DNA from: Rhizopus arrhizus
Lineage: Eukaryota > Mucoromycota > Mucoromycetes > Mucorales > Rhizopodaceae
DNA: 64,000 bases
Reading direction: 5' to 3'
Assembly (NCBI GenBank): GCA_024220505.1
Contig: JAKZZE010000011.1
Coordinates: 1,674,001-1,738,000, forward strand
Under the pieces are notes generated by a model, which saw only the letters and a program-made list of their open reading frames with translations, ran no database searches and was not told where the DNA came from. Shown here one piece after another: positions 30,206-41,919 of the stretch (positions within the stretch are counted from its first letter, which is position 1; the number at the start of each line of letters is the position of its first letter). A program made the translations under genes and the position numbers.

Positions 30206-31069
30206 CTATAATTTCTTTGCTATTAATATAGAATTGACCACATCATTATGAGGATGCAAAACAAACATCGTTTCAAACCCACAACTATTCACTTCAAAGG
30301 GGTCAAGGGAAGGATAAAGTAGTCGACGGAAAGAATGAGCACTTCGAACCATCAGGATTGAGCCTTGTTTCATCTTGCTTCCAATCACTTTTAGAAATTT
30401 CATCTTTTCTATTGCATCCAAGCCTACGAGGGCAGCCAGGATGACTATATCCACTTGATCGAAATGAGGGTAATCTAGTGCGTCCATATGGTACTGCTCA
30501 ATCTTGACTTTCAATTTGTTTAGCAACTGATTAGAGATAGAGATCGAATGAGAGTCTCGATCGACGTTATGAATACAGGCTTGTGGGTATGCTTGGTACA
30601 TGAGAATGGATGAAAGTGGCAAAGGTCCACTGCCGATAAAGACGATACGATTTAGACTAGCACCAATACCCAAGAGACTATGAATCTCGAGTTGTACAAG
30701 ATCCTTGTAGTTCTTGTAATAGACAAACCTTTCGAGTTTACAATTTCTTGTTGTTAGATCTTTTGCCCAATAAAGTTCCAATAGATACTCTCCTTGTGAC
30801 GCCAGGGAGCGAAGAGTAGGTGTGATGGAGACAATAAAGGGATGCATGAGCACCTGCTGGATCGTATCCTGATCATATGAAAAGACAGAGAGCTGTACAA
30901 GTTTTGTAAAGAGAGCATTAACATGTTCATTTGGGCTTAAGGAACTCAATCCGCTCAATTCATGATATAATTGGCTTATCTCCTTAATGAGAATTGAAGA
31001 TAAATTTTGGCTTGATTTGGTGATGGCAGCAAGACATATATTTTGTTCCTTTGGTTGATGATGGACCAT
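30206..31069 (-). CDS. nicotianamine synthase-like protein
   Basis: This single-exon gene encodes 287 aa. Nicotianamine synthase condenses three S-adenosylmethionine molecules into the metal chelator nicotianamine. The AdoMet-binding fold is recognisable: RIVFIGSGPLPLSSILM (about 141-157), HNVDRDSHSISISNQL (acidic residue after the second strand), LAALVGLDAIEKMKFLKVI (about 211-229), GSILMVRSAHSFRRLLYP (236-253), and the C-terminal FVLHPHNDVVNSILIAKK. These are hallmark blocks of the family in plants and some filamentous fungi. The start at 31069 is the first ATG; upstream the frame is only a poly-F run from T-tracts. It is about 30 residues shorter than plant enzymes. It may support Fe, Zn or Ni handling in the cytosol, but substrate and product are inferred. 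Confidence 0.85.
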   Translation of the reverse strand: MVHHQPKEQNICLAAITKSSQNLSSILIKEISQLYHELSGLSSLSPNEHVNALFTKLVQLSVFSYDQDTIQQVLMHPFIVSITPTLRSLASQGEYLLELYWAKDLTTRNCKLERFVYYKNYKDLVQLEIHSLLGIGASLNRIVFIGSGPLPLSSILMYQAYPQACIHNVDRDSHSISISNQLLNKLKVKIEQYHMDALDYPHFDQVDIVILAALVGLDAIEKMKFLKVIGSKMKQGSILMVRSAHSFRRLLYPSLDPFEVNSCGFETMFVLHPHNDVVNSILIAKKL

Positions 31070-31270
31070 CTTCTTTTTTAATGTAAGATAAAAGTTTGGG
31101 AGAGAAGATATAAACAAAAAAAAAAAAAAAAGAGAAAAGCTTCTTGTTACTTTATGAATAAAAGGAATTAGATGTGTCAAAAGATTGGTGACACGAAACT
31201 AGTATGTAAATTTATCTTTTTGTACTCCAAAACAATAAAAATTTTTAATAGGTGAACAATAAACAGGTTG

Positions 31271-33149
31271 TCACGTTTGAATGCTTTTCCTATCCCTCTC
31301 TCGACGTTCCTGAAAGCTTTTTGTACTTTGTTTTTTTCTGATTCCCTGTAGAGACAATGCATATTCTTCACTCAAACTTGTTGAGGATGTATTATTTCGA
31401 TGGATAATTAAGTTTGGGCTACTTCCATTTGGATATTTTCGTATGGCGCCCAGGCTACTCCTCTTTTTCCATGTCGAGTCTTGATCGTATTTTATTTGAG
31501 TAATGTGACTTGTCGAGGCCGATTTATTAGGCGCGCGATCTTCCTCTGTTGTAATTCTTTTGATCGGCAAAATATCGCCCTGCCCAGCTCCTTCAAATGC
31601 TGGCTTGACCCAATCGGGTGGATCTCCCACGGTCATAGTCACTGGGTCTTTAAAACCTTCGTATTTCTCAAAAATGGTAAAGTCAAAATGCTTGAATTTT
31701 TCTTGAATCATTTTCAGATCACGCTCTCTTTTAGCTGTCATTAGTGTATCATCTTTTTTGGTCGATCGTTTGGGATTCAGTATTGTACGTGGTGATCCAT
31801 CTAGAAACATTTCTTCCAAGTCATAAGTGACATCAAAATTATTTTCTGTAGGTGGTTGGAATGGTGGTGTAAGTGATTTTGTTTCCAGTCTATGCCAATT
31901 AATAGATCGAAAAAAAGGGTGACGAACCAAGGTTGCCCAGCCAGTGTCACCATAACCCAAGCGTTTATTTGGATTTATCTCTAAAAACTATTTATGAAAC
32001 GGTTAGATTTTCTTTGCTTTGAACTGACTCTATTTACTCCTTGTATGACAGAAAGACATTCGCCTGATATTTGTCGTTCTTTTGTTGGATAATGAACATA
32101 GCCTCTTCTTATTGCAGCTTGTAATTCTTCTGTTGTATCATACTCAAAAGGTCTCTACAAATATGATAAATATGAAGAGTATAACTATATATAAACAGAA
32201 GCTTACTTTTTTATACACACATTCATATAAAGTTATCCCAAAACTCCACCAATCCACAGCCTCATTATATCCACCACCTTTATATACTTCAGGTGCTGTA
32301 GAAGAAGGTTGGCTGTTAATATTTTTAGTCTGTTATGATTGAAGCAAAGCATATATATTATTATGGATTTGATTTACCCATATAATAGCCTGTTCCTGAA
32401 TTAGAAGTTAAAAGTCTGTTTGGATGAAGGTGTGAAGCTATATTAAAATCGGCTAGGTGAACATGTCCTTTATCATCCATCAAAATATTATGTGGCTTAA
32501 TATCCCTAATTATGTATTAAGTAGTGCCCTTTCTAGTTAACCTGTGTATTTACCTGTGTACAACTCCTTTCAGATGAAGATATTTAACAGCCGACGCCAG
32601 TTCGGCAAACCAGAAACGAATGATATCTTCAGAGAAAAAGATTGATTCACGGTTTAAATGAAAATGTAAATCACCTCCAAGCCTATAGAAGAAAACATTC
32701 AACACAGATAATGGCAAAGATATAATAGTATTTTACATCAAGTCAGTAGCCATGTACATGTAGTCGTTATCTTGAAATGCAAAGCGTAGTCGACATAAAA
32801 AGGGGTGGTCCAGTTGTTCTAAAATAACTCTTTCTCGAATGATATTACGCACAGCGTCCATTTTTATACACTCTTCTTTGCTAATATATTTTAAAGCATA
32901 TAGCTGGTGGCTTTCTCTATGTTCAACAATTCTAACCTAAACTATGATTTAGTTCATGTTTTTAAAAAACTTTCTCTAACCTTTCCAAATGCACCTCTAC
33001 CAACTATTCTCATTAATTTGAACTGAGATAAAGTTATTTCTAACACTAAATGTCAGTCTTTTGTTAATCGTCTAATGCTCTTTTTCAACCTCGTTTGTCG
33101 TGGTCATCACCGCGGGTATGACTGCCACCAAGAGCAGTGGCTATTAAAC
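31271..33149 (-). CDS. AGC-type Ser/Thr kinase, YANK/STK32-like (spliced)
   Basis: I read eight exons on the minus strand: 33149-33090, 33045-32981, 32936-32737, 32683-32554, 32505-32378, 32295-32207, 32155-32038 and 31978-31271, with GT-AG introns of 44-82 bp. The first coding exon is not resolved, so the N-terminus is missing. Kinase motifs: GRGAFGK glycine loop, YALKYISK lysine, HRDIKPHN catalytic loop, DFNIA in place of DFG, APEV, and DWWSFGITLYE. DFN plus an FDVTYDLEEMFLDG tail after the catalytic domain is characteristic of the YANK (STK32) group, whose targets are poorly known. The long basic C-terminal tail (about 180 aa) looks disordered. The last exon's acceptor was chosen to keep phase. 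Confidence 0.85.
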
Positions 33150-34829
33150 CTGAAAAGAATCTAATTTTGGATATAAAAAAGAGGTAGAGAGAAAGGATAC
33201 AGTGATTATGTTTTTTTTTTTTTTTTTGAAAACAAAAATAAGGAGAAAAATAAAGAGTAAAATTGTAACCAAAAAAAAATAAGAATAGAAAATATTTTTA
33301 TTAAATTAATTATCATCATTTTACTGTTATAAATTGTATATGCAACATATAAATTTGTCTGGGAAACACTGTCGTATTTTATAGAAATTTTGTCGGTATC
33401 TGTCCAGTAGACTATCGTGCAATTCTTTTTCATGCTATCGCAGCCCCATGGCTAAATCGTCATAACTGAAGCAACATTTTGACACACACTTCTTCGATCA
33501 GCATTTGCTTTACTTATTGTGTAATATAGTTTATTATGACTATTGGCTCTGCAACTTTAACAACTAAGTTTTATATCTTTTAGCTGTTTACAAAAAAAAA
33601 CAAGAAACTATCATCAACCACAAGAGGGAAACTTGGAAATTGTGCTACTCTACATATCTTGTTGAAGTCAGGCTGGATTTCACCTACTCGTGGTTGACTC
33701 TGTTAGCCAAAGTAGTTGCCTTATATTGTAAGAATTAAGAGAGCTCTAGTTTCTATACTGTATATCTCAGAGAACATTGGTACAAGTAAAGTGTGCTTTA
33801 AACTTCGCTTGTCTATTTTGATTATTTTTTAATCCTATATTTCATAATGCTGTAGTCAGACAGGTTAACAATTTCTAACCAGCAGCATTAACTCGAAAAT
33901 ACTTTGGTTATTTTAAAATAACTTATCTAAAGAGGTTGTAATAAATGTTTTACATTTAATTTTTTTTTAAAAAAAAAGAGAATTTTCAAGTATAAGTGTC
34001 CTGAATCTGTAAAACAACTCAAGAAACATAGCTAACAAAGGTATTCTTAACACTTCTTGTTCTCTTTTCACTTTGAACTGGAATACTTTATCACTGCACA
34101 TCATTATAAACAATATTATCTTTTATTTAGGAAACTTGCCTATAAAAATCGGAATTTGCATTCAGCAACTTCTTGTCTAGACAAAGTGATGCACATCTTG
34201 AGCGAGAGATTACTACATAAAAAAGAAAAGTTACAAACTAATTTGACGCTTATTTTGGATTATTGTATTTAATGACAATACTTTAAGTATTGTATGTATA
34301 GACTTGCCTAAAAAGAAAACCTGATAGGTTGTTGTGGCTATGTTTAATTCCTTTTCTTTTTCTTTTTTACTTGGTACAGTATGGTACATGTTTATTTGTT
34401 ACTTTCAATCGGAAATTTGTAATAAAGTATTTTGTTCAAGACAACGACATATCATTTCAGTTATGATAACTTAGCCATGGAACTGTGATAGCATGAAAAG
34501 AATTGTGCGGCACATACAGACAAAATCTCTATAAAATACGCCAATGTTTTCCAAACAGACTATACAGTGAATCCAACAAGCAATGTCGTAGCCAACTAAA
34601 ATTGATGCCGTTGCTGTGATAATATAGTGGCAGTACGTAGTTTTATGAGGTTGATGTTGTTGGTCGATCAAAATCAATTTTACATTTTCAGAAGACTTTT
34701 TTTATAAATGAGTTTTATTTAGATACCACACAGAGACGTGTACCTTTGACTAATAATTGATAAGAAAAAAATGGAAAAGAAGATACGTGTAATAGTAAAT
34801 GAGATTAGGCACTGTAGGATGTTTGTATG
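33150..34829. other. AT-rich intergenic region
   Basis: This region should contain the unresolved first exon and promoter of the minus-strand kinase in its left part. Short frames (for example 34057-34272 and 34471-34677) have no recognisable domain and biased composition, so I do not call them. There is no repeat shared with the rest of the window that I could see. Confidence 0.45.
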
Positions 34830-35330
34830 GCAACTATCGTTTTCCAAGTTAATTTTACGAATAAAATGAATGGCACCTGCTATCACCCCTTGTGGCCAGT
34901 GTTGTTGATCATCAAAGACAAACTTTCAGTGAAAATCCCAGAGGGACAGGAGAGTGCAGGCTACTGTACCGAGAAGCTTGTGCGAGAGCGATGGAATAAC
35001 CGAGGGGTCAGACTAGCTAGGACGGGCAATAGTAACAAAGTTAAGTGTTGAGGGGTCAATTAAAAATCTCTTGGCGACTGGTTGCTATATTTCTTTGCAG
35101 AGAGGACAAGATCAGATAGAATGTTCTTCTGTATCAATACCGCTACAGTAAATACAAGATGGATCAGAAAATTTTACGGATAGAATACGATGCAGAAAAT
35201 CTTTGCAGTGAAGCTTGTGATGATATAATGCATTTTTAAAAGCGGAAGTCGTATTTTTTAGTTGATAAGAAATTATGTCGTGATCTTTTATTACTTTTTT
35301 CTTCTTTATTTATGATTGTATACGCCATGG
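34830..35330 (-). pseudogene. relic of a LINE C-terminal region with zinc-binding zf-RVT motif
   Basis: On the minus strand from about 35300 the translation reads YHHKLHCKDFLHRILSVKF, then CIYCSGIDTEEHSI, a stop where W is usual, SCPLCKEI, and further down RFLIDPSTLNF and WPQGVIAGAIHFI. The CxxC..H..C pattern followed by a tryptophan/proline-rich tail is the zf-RVT end of a non-LTR reverse transcriptase. Several in-frame stops make it a fossil. It is a different, older lineage than LINEs A-D, whose C-terminus is CPCG..H..EC. Confidence 0.65.
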
Positions 35331-35511
35331 ATAAGAATAAAAGTAGCCATCGTAATGAACAATGATTGCTCTCATTCAAAATGACTTACGTCGCCTTTTC
35401 AATGAGAGAGACCTAATTGTATTCCTTTCAATTTCCCAAAGATCAATCAGTTGTTTAATATTGAATCAATGATTATATGGCTTGATACCACACATAATAT
35501 TGCCAAGTAGG

Positions 35512-35514
<3 letters not shown>

Positions 35515-35573
<59 letters not shown>

Positions 35574-35576
35574 AAA
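35515..35576. repeat. T52 followed by A10 homopolymer tract
   Basis: 52 T residues run into ten A residues. It may be the poly(A) trace of a minus-strand retrotransposed sequence, or simply a microsatellite. Confidence 0.8.
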
Positions 35577-36610
35577 TAAGAAAATAAACTTGTAATAAAC
35601 AATATATAATCGCTTGCTTTCTTTATTAGACAATCCACTAGTGCAAAAAAAATTACTTTAATATGACTCCTAAGAAAGCTTTCGCTTGAAGAGTTCGATG
35701 GCCCGTTATTTGTAGGTTACTACGTGAACTCGATTACTTGGCCCGTGAAGGGATCCTAACTATCCCTCTAGAATCTGTTACTTAACCCTTAATTACCCTA
35801 GAATTAGTTTTAATTACTTCAAGTATTGTCCAATACCTCTTCTCTTCTTTTACACTTTTATCTTTATGCTCAAAAGGTTTTTTAATTTCCCTTTTACTTT
35901 ATTGATCTGGCGCGGGAAATTCAATGTGTTTTAGACACTATGTACCGAATCTCTTTCAACAACCATATATTGTAGCAATCACAATTTTTTAACAACTTCA
36001 AAAGACTTACTGGAAGGCTTCTTTGTTACTCTACTTCTTTTTAGTAGCTGCTTCATTTGATTCAGATGCTTTACCAGAAGGTAAGCCTTTGATACTGACA
36101 CGTTGGTTGCTTCTTTACCATTCTTGTTTTACTGTGCTCATATATGAAGTATCGCGTCTCCTTTAGCAACAAACAAACTTTCAATGCCTCTTATTAACAT
36201 GAGTTTGATGTTTGATCCAATTGGCATGATGAATAGCAAACTTGGAATAGTAAGCGTCAAATTCGATTTCGTCTACAAACTGGGATATTGGCTAAATGTC
36301 CATTAACATATTCAAAAGCGCTTGTTTGAACAAAAAGGAGTTGAAAAATATTAATAGATGAAGAGGACAAGATTTTATATATTGTTGCCAGTAAGGTAAT
36401 TGATAAATCAAAAACATGCATCGAGGTATGGCTGCTGCAACAGATGGTTGCTTATGTACCCCTTGCGCCTTTTCAATTTTTTATCAATAAAAATTTGTTT
36501 CAAAGTATAACAGATCAATGAAAGCTATTTTCTATCCAATCACAGAGCGATAAAAATTAAAAGACCACAATAGCCCCCCGCCCCTTCCTTTTCTTTTTAC
36601 CATTAAAAAA
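35577..36610. other. intergenic region with possible minus-strand coding relic
   Basis: On the minus strand around 36296-36197 a frame reads QFVDEIEFDAYYSKFAIHH and continues to KRH-stop. Another around 36100-36036 reads SIKGLPSGKASESNEAATKKK (quoted to 20: SIKGLPSGKASESNEAATKK) before a stop. They do not join by clear splice sites and I do not recognise them. The right end contains the promoter of the ATP10-like gene. Confidence 0.3.
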
Positions 36611-37651
36611 ATGTTTTCAGCTGTCAGAATCTTTGCCAGGAACCATACCTCAAGAAATATTCAATCGAGATTTCTAAACACTGCAGAATTCAAAAAATAT
36701 GGTGCCTTTCGTGAACCACCCAAGGGACTTGGTCTTGTTGAAGCGCCTCAAGTCGATCGTAGTACATGGGTTCATAGAAAGCAACAAAAACTTAGAGATC
36801 TTGGTAATTATGAAAAGGCCTTTGCTGCTCATGCTGCTGAGCGTCAATACCTGTAAAGCTTTTTTTTGTACATGGAAGAGATCTTTTCGATTAAACCTTT
36901 TTTTTTTTTTTCTGTGTAGAGTTGAAGAGGCAACGAAATCTTATTTTCATGATATCAACGGTAATAGAGATGCAAACGTATATAAAAGGAAAAAAAAAAC
37001 TAACAATAGAAATACAGAAATGAAGGAACATGGAGGGAAAATGTATTATGCAAACACTCAACTTATGAAACCTGAAATGACGGGGTATATGCCAGATTTT
37101 GAAGTACAAGACTTGTCAAAAAACAAAATTCATACAACAGATAAATTACTAGACAAAATCAGTTTAGTTACCATATCACTCACTCAATTTGGTTTTGTAA
37201 ATATGACTTGTGTTTTATATCATTTTAGTTAAAACGTTTTTAGGAACATACAAAGTCATTTTCAAATCCCTTTTGGGAGAAATTTGGACAGACAACAAAG
37301 GAGATTCAACTTTTAGACGTAAGCAAAAAAAAGAGAGAGGGAGCTCATGTAGGCTTACGTATGAAATAGATTATTGTAGAGGAAAATTTATTAAAGCAAA
37401 TCTTGTTGAAAGCATTTGTCACTAGAGCACTGAAAAATTTACCCCAAGAAAGACAAGAGGGCTGTCTTTTGCTTTATCAAGACATCAGTCGAGTAAGAAA
37501 ATATCTTGACATGACCAACAAAAATATCGGCCATGTCTTTTTAGTAGACGAAAATTGTCAGGTACGCTGGACAGCACACGGTGAAGCGACGAGTGAAGAG
37601 ATTGGCAACATGTTGGCCATGACAGATTTTCTTTATGAAAAAATAAAATAA
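36611..37651 (+). CDS. ATP10: mitochondrial ATP synthase assembly factor ATP10-like (4 exons)
   Basis: I join exons 36611-36852, 36920-37196, 37244-37318 and 37370-37651 (introns 67, 47 and 51 bp, all GT-AG), giving 876 bases and 291 aa, close to yeast Atp10. The N-terminus (MFSAVRIFARNHTSRNIQSR) is basic, as in mitochondrial presequences. Later blocks include YFHDING, YMPDFEVQDL, SNPFWEKFGQ, and a thioredoxin-like end with NIGHVFLVDENCQVRWTAHG and a short helix, matching the ATP10 family. Atp10 helps assemble the Fo sector, interacting with subunit 6. The third intron's acceptor (GAAATAG) was chosen because it restores frame. The gene converges on the golgin gene, with 11 bp between the stops. 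Confidence 0.78.
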
Positions 37652-37662
37652 AAAAAGAGGAA

Positions 37663-40178
37663 TTATTTTTTACTGAGTTGGTCTATTTTTTGAACAAGTT
37701 CGACGATTTGCGTTCGATACATCTCCTTGACATCCGCAAGGTCTGCCTTGAGCTCCTGCACTTCCTCCGTTCGTTCTCCGAGTAGTTCGAGCAGTGTTTG
37801 GTATCTTGCATTCAGCTGATCATGCTCCTGTTGGAGATGGACTGTTTTTTTGAGCTTGATCCGTAATTGATCGATTTCCTGTGACATACTCAAGGCCTCT
37901 TCTGATAACTCATTCTTTGACTGAGTCAAACTTTGTAATTGGGTTTGATAAAAGTCGACCTGGTTCTGTAATTGATGAATATCCGCCTGTAGGTTCACAT
38001 CTTCCTCTTCTTCCTTTTTGGTATCTTCTTCTACTAAAAGTGTGGGTGGTTTCACTTCCTTTAGTCTATCTTCAAATTGTCGTCTTTCTTCATTCAGTCT
38101 TTCTTTCATCAATCGTTGGTACTGGTTCTTTAAACGTTCTTGTTCTCTTTGTTCGTTTTCCTTCATCTCTTCCTTCTCCTTTATCAGTGCCTTGATCCTT
38201 TCCTCTTGTCTTTCTCCTACGGATCTTTCCAAGTCGAGACTGGTTTGTAATCGCGCGTTTTCTTTTTGTAGGTCAAGTAGGGCTGCCTCTAAAGCGTCGA
38301 CCTGTTGAGTGATGCGATCGAGTTCGACTTGTAACAATTTACATTTTTCGACAGACTTCTCACGTTCCAACTCTGAATGCTGTAAGGAAAGGATGAGACT
38401 GTGGACAGAAAGATGAGTGGACGGTTTGGATAGAAAACATGGTTTACCTTTGTTCTGTTTGATCCCTGTTCTTGATCGCAATCGCATGCTGTGTTTGCAA
38501 TTCATCCATCTGTCGAAGCAAAGGAGCCGTCGATTCATCCACACTCATCTCAAATTGCATCTTTTCTTGCTCCACACAGCGTTTTTGCAATTCGGCCACC
38601 TCCTTCCTCAGACTGTCCTCTCTCTGAACCGCCTGTTCTTGTGTGGCCTGCAAGGCGATCTGGAGATCCCTCTGTTCCTTTCGCCAGCCACGCTCGGCCG
38701 CCTCTGCGTTTTCCTTGAACTTTGCAAATTCCTTGTGCAGTCGATCATTCGCCTTGACCTCCTTTTCGAGCACCACCGCGTTTTCTTGGTCGGCCTCGGC
38801 CTTGGCCTGGGCACGGGCCCGTTCGATGCGATCGAGCGCGTCCTTCAGCCGTCGCTCGGTCTCGGCCAGGGTTCGGGCCGCGTCCAGCTTGTCAGACTCG
38901 AGCTTGTTGATGTGCTTCGTTTGCTGCTCGGACAGATCGGTGAGTAACTTGACGGATTCCTGCAGTCGTCTCTCGGTCTCGGCCCGTTTGGCCGCCTTCT
39001 CCGACGCCTGCGTCCCATCCTGCGTCGCCTTTTCCCACTTTTTTGTCAGGTCCGCCATGGCCTTCTCCTGCTCGGCCTTTTCCTGTCGTAATCTCTTGAT
39101 CGTCGTCGAGTGCTTCAGTTCGACCTTTGACAGCTTTTCTCCTTCCCGCAAGAGCCCTTCGATCTGTTCGTCTTTGGCCGCCAGCTGTCGCTTGAGCTCC
39201 TCGAGGGCCGCGTCTGGTTTTATGCTTGATTTCCAACGCGCCTCGTTCTCTGTGGCTTCTTCACCCAACTGATGGATCTGGTCGTGCAGTTTGGCAATGG
39301 TTTCCATCGCTTGCAGGAGCTGCTTCTCTCGCTGGTCTAATAATCCCTTCCACCGTTCCTTGTCTTTTCCGGTCGGTTCAATTTCCTCTGCTGTGTCTTT
39401 TGCTGGCATGGCTGTCTGCTTTTCTTCTTTTTCAACTACTTCTTGTCCTCTTCGTTCTCCTTCTGATCTTTCCTTGACCGTCTCCTCTTCTTCTACCTTT
39501 TCTTCCTTGGCCATTTCGTCTCCTTCTGCCTTTTCTTCCTTGGTCATTTCGTCTCCTTTTACCTTTTCTTCCTTGGCCGTTTCCTCTTCTTGCTCCTGTT
39601 GGTCTTTTGCGGCCTTTTCTTTTAGTGCTCTTTCATTTCTCTGTGCTTCTTTCTTGGCTGCCCGTTTGTTTTTCTTGGCAGTCTTTTTATTTTTTACGGA
39701 TCCCTCTTTCTTGACTTCCGTCATTTCTTCCCCATTTGTCACTTCCTCCTTTGTCGATTTTTCTTGTTCACCACCCACTTCATCCATCACCTCACCTTTC
39801 TCTTCTTTCCCGGCTGCTTTGTCCTCCTTTGACTCTTCTTGCTCAGCTTTTTCCCTTTTCTGGTCATCTTGAAGAGTGGATGGTTTATCGGCTGTCACCA
39901 CCGCCGCAAGTCGTTTTGAAAGGTCTCTTTCTGGCTGTCTTTCAGGTTTTTCTATGGTGGTGACCATACCTGTGACAGGATCCACCCAAGTTTCCACGTC
40001 TAGCTTAAATGATTAACATCTCTTGCCATTTTTTTAGAATGGTTATACTTTTCGCTTCTTGTCCTTCTGGTGGTTGCTCCAATAGCGAATCAAATGTGGT
40101 TTCCACATTGCTTATTGCTTGCTTTAGATAACCACCCCATTTTGAAGTTGTGTCTGTTGTGCCAAAGAACCCGCTCAT
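37663..40178 (-). CDS. golgin of the TMF1/Sgm1 family (3 exons)
   Basis: Exons 40178-40049, 39999-38448 and 38398-37663 give 805 aa (MSGFFGTTDTTSKWGGYLKQ start, similar in style to golgin N-termini). Residues from about 60 to 240 are a highly charged K/E-rich region with imperfect EEKxxGDEMxK repeats. Most of the rest is coiled coil. Diagnostic blocks are EELKRQLAAKDEQIEGLLREGEKLSK followed by K.STTIKRLR (the TMF DNA-binding/middle segment, quoted in part). The C-terminus YQTLLELLGERTEEVQELKADLADVKEMYRTQI is the Rab6-binding TMF end (core motif LLGERTEEVQELKAD). The role inferred is vesicle tethering at the Golgi. The middle part is richer in GC than its surroundings. Confidence 0.85.
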
Positions 40179-40315
40179 TCAAAAAAAAAAAAAAAAAAAA
40201 AAAGGAAGGGAGGGAAAAGATGATTTATTTTTAAAAACAGCAATTTCAAAAGTGAATATCATGAACAAACCACATGTTTCTATTTGAGGCAGTACGACGG
40301 ATGAATTTAGCGAGT

Positions 40316-41099
40316 TCAATATAATGCTTCTGATATGAAAAGATGAGGATGAAATGAGCTGAGTCTGTGAGTTTTATTTACCTTTAAATGAAAAAGGATT
40401 TGAATGAGATGGGTGTTAAATAAAAAGTGTTGGTATTCTTGTTCATTTTGAGGTATAAAGATGTATTCATCAGATATTTTAGAAGCTATATAAACCCCAG
40501 AGTGATATTTTAGAGAGAATAGGTAACCATTAAGTCCTGAGATGATGATTAAAGTCAAATAATGTATAAAATAACCATCTTACTATCGATGTGTATACCG
40601 ATTGGAAAGAAGTTGTCAGTCAGTTTATATTCTTTTAATAGATGAGCTAATATAGATTGATGAATGGAAATAGACTGAGTCTGTAAAATGGCTTGTTTTC
40701 TATCATTATTACATTCAGTGTAATTACAAATTGATAATATTATCTTTTCTTCTTCACCCAATGAATTTTGAATTTGACAATAAAATGATAGATGATCTTG
40801 TTCAAGACAGATTTTGATTATACTTCCTCTGAATAAGATATCAAATAGATTTATCCAATGTATAAAATTATTTTGTTGAGATTGAGTGATGGTCACCTTT
40901 GTACTAAATAAAAAAAGAGAGATGATGAATAAAGTTGAGAAAGATTTGAAAACAAGTTACATGTATTCTAATATATCAAGTAATTGATAATCTGTTGATG
41001 TTGATCGTATTTTGTTATTCTTCATGTATTGAATCACTATCATCACCTCAGATAATCTACCAATTTGAAATGCCTTGGATAATATAAGTCTTTATCGAT

Positions 41100-41145
<46 letters not shown>

Positions 41146-41294
41146 TTTAATTGATTCAGTAATAGAATCATATAATCTCCACTATTTGAGTGAGTAAAAT
41201 AATTCAATCTGTAAGCAGATCGAATGAGATCCAATTCAGTCTTGCTAAACACATTGTATTTCAAATAAGATTCACGTTGTAGTTTACCTATCAA
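40316..41294 (-). CDS. unidentified spliced gene (hypothetical)
   Basis: Several minus-strand segments look like exons of one gene. They are about 41289-41148 (YNVFSKTELDLIRSAYRLNY), about 41075-40963 (FQIGRLSEVMIVIQYMKNNK), about 40905-40585 (HWINLFDILFRGSIIKICLE..LAHLLKEYKL..FPIGIHID) and about 40536-40378 (LNGYLFSLKYHSGVYIASK). Donors and acceptors between them (for example GTAAGATGG..CATCTCAG, 48 bp) keep the frame open. The first intron contains a run of about 38 T. The N-terminus is unresolved. I recognise no domain or catalytic motif; composition is ordinary for a soluble protein. Confidence 0.45.
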
Positions 41295-41919
41295 GTTAAG
41301 TATAGAAGTATTTGCTATTCTATTATAAAATGAGTGAATGAATAGGTTAATCTATTTATTACTCTAAATAGGAAATTTCTATTTTATTTAATATTGAGCG
41401 ATCTTTAAAAAGTGATTTCTTGTATTGAATAAGCTATGATTTATTTGTTTTATAAATTTTAATCGATTCTTAATTATTTTACCTTTTTATTTAAATCAAT
41501 TTCAATCATGATTAAATAAAAGAAGAAGAAAGATAAAGGGATGATTGATATAAATACATAATGAATTTTATCATGTTCTTTGTTTATATAAATTAGGTAA
41601 TAAATAAAAAGATAGATGACTGCCTAAATAATATAAACAATCAAGACATTAAAATAAATGATGATCTTTATTTTTATTAAAGTCTATCAAACCCTAAACA
41701 ACCTTTCATCTGTTTATGATTTCAATAAAAAAAAGATATCTTTGATTCACACACTATAAATGAGATTTAATGTTCTTATTGGATGATGAAAATACTAAAA
41801 AAGGAAATCATTGTTACTCAACCATCACTTGACTTCCCACACTCATGCATTCATAAAAAGCAACACTAAAATAAAAAATTTTTTTTTTTTTTATTATTTA
41901 CTTTTTTTTTCTTCCTTTG
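41295..41919. other. AT-rich intergenic region
   Basis: I see no gene or shared repeat. It may include the unresolved 5' exon of the minus-strand gene on its left and the promoter of the small ORF on its right. Confidence 0.4.

Noticed and set aside
34827..35051. A 74-aa plus-strand protein
   Set aside because: It is antisense to a recognisable LINE relic and has no domain of its own.
35515..35566. A CRISPR-like or other ordered repeat array
   Set aside because: It is a plain homopolymer; no spaced direct repeats of CRISPR type occur in the window.
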